Source: PALSA-270 sp963770245 (GTDB lineage: Bacteria > Acidobacteriota > Terriglobia > Terriglobales > Acidobacteriaceae). From it: a stretch of 64,000 bases of DNA. The stretch spans positions 62,001-126,000 of the forward strand of contig CAVYOX010000012.1 of assembly GCA_963770245.1 (NCBI GenBank), read 5' to 3'. A model generated the notes under the pieces. That model did not search any database. It was not told the origin of the DNA and saw only the letters and a program-made list of their open reading frames with translations. Positions 63,854-64,000 of the stretch are shown in pieces (within the stretch, counting starts at the first letter, position 1; the number at the start of each line of letters is the position of its first letter). The translations under genes and the position numbers were made by a program.

Positions 63854-64000
63854 ATGATGAGATCGATTCTCGCAGCGCTAATGTTGAGTGTCTTGCTCCT
63901 CTTGATACGCTCCCAGTCGCAAGCCTCCGGCGAGACACTTCTCACACCTGACAACGCCTACAACCCGATCCCAAGTCCGGACGGGCAATACATAGCCTAC
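63854..64000 (+). CDS. PD40/TolB-like protein, cut by window end
   Basis: A frame open to the last base of the window (49 codons). It begins with a signal peptide (ILAALMLSVLLLLIRSQSQA) and then reads TLLTPDNAYNPIPSPDGQYI, the first PD40/TolB-type propeller repeat (P-S-P-D-G-x-x-I-A-Y). The rest lies outside the window. Start may be 63854 or 63857 (two consecutive ATGs). Confidence 0.65.
   Translation, partial: MMRSILAALMLSVLLLLIRSQSQASGETLLTPDNAYNPIPSPDGQYIAY

Overview
The window looks like chromosomal DNA of a soil Acidobacteriota (Terriglobia-like) organism, moderately GC-rich. The assignment rests on gene content: PadR-coupled ADOP-type MacB/FtsX permeases, several large PknB-type kinases with PD40, TPR or multi-membrane tails, a CadC-like winged helix fused to TolB-like and TPR modules, DUF1111 di-heme proteins, Ig-like (MBG) secreted proteins and many signal-peptide proteins of unknown function. 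No rRNA, intact tRNA or CRISPR array was seen. Gene starts were chosen from Shine-Dalgarno sites and family length, so many differ from the longest open frame.

Layout. 0.3-1.1 kb: streptomycin-kinase-like APH(6) gene. 1.9-8.6 kb: a co-directional block for the cell envelope or exterior (di-heme DUF1111 oxidase, TonB-C-like secreted protein, membrane-anchored carboxypeptidase-regulatory-like protein, multicopper oxidase fused to Ig-like domains, small secreted protein), closed by the tail of a lost phosphoesterase gene. 9.2-12.2 kb: two secreted proteins of unknown function. 12.4-17.3 kb: a CadC-like regulator and a PD40 kinase facing each other. 17.7-22 kb: VOC protein, a frameshifted DNA-binding protein, a DUF1326 protein, an IS110 relic and a serine hydrolase. 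22-25.1 kb: PadR plus a frameshifted ADOP permease. 26.2-27.3 kb: TacA/TacT-type toxin-antitoxin pair abutting an IS3-type relic. 27.6-33.6 kb: GH3 glycosidase, SDR, DUF1801-like, GNAT, isoprenylcysteine methyltransferase-like and VOC genes. 33.8-36.4 kb: lipoprotein, membrane-anchored unknown, minimal zinc peptidase. 36.6-39.1 kb: kinase with TolB-like/TPR tail. 39.4-42.3 kb: terpenoid-cyclase-fold protein, lectin-fold secreted protein, Tat-exported esterase. 42.9-44.6 kb: two-domain cupredoxin plus SCO1. 44.8-46.5 kb: a gene graveyard (AraC, IS1-like and response-regulator relics) around a small coiled-coil gene and a 28-bp palindrome. 46.4-52.3 kb: TatA-like, CsbD, NAD-dependent epimerase divergent from a GH35-type glycosidase, purine nucleoside permease. 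52.6-55.6 kb: zinc-ribbon/multi-TM kinase and a small basic protein behind three repeated operator-like sites. 56.2-60 kb: ketopantoate-reductase-like gene, a group II intron with its reverse transcriptase, and a CPBP protease-like gene. 60.1-64 kb: winged-helix protein, membrane protein, MBL-fold relic, YncE beta-propeller, and the start of a PD40/TolB-like protein cut by the window end.

The window is unusually rich in small decayed genes (at least eight relics, most shorter than 100 codons) and in short dispersed intergenic repeats. The best candidates for something undescribed are the extracellular redox block (1.9-8.5 kb), the cupredoxin-SCO pair, a composite hairpin element in front of both the serine hydrolase and padR, a structured repeat present at 1.1 and 14.3 kb, and the triple operator-like motif at 55.7 kb. 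No single complete novel defence or metabolic system could be demonstrated from sequence alone.
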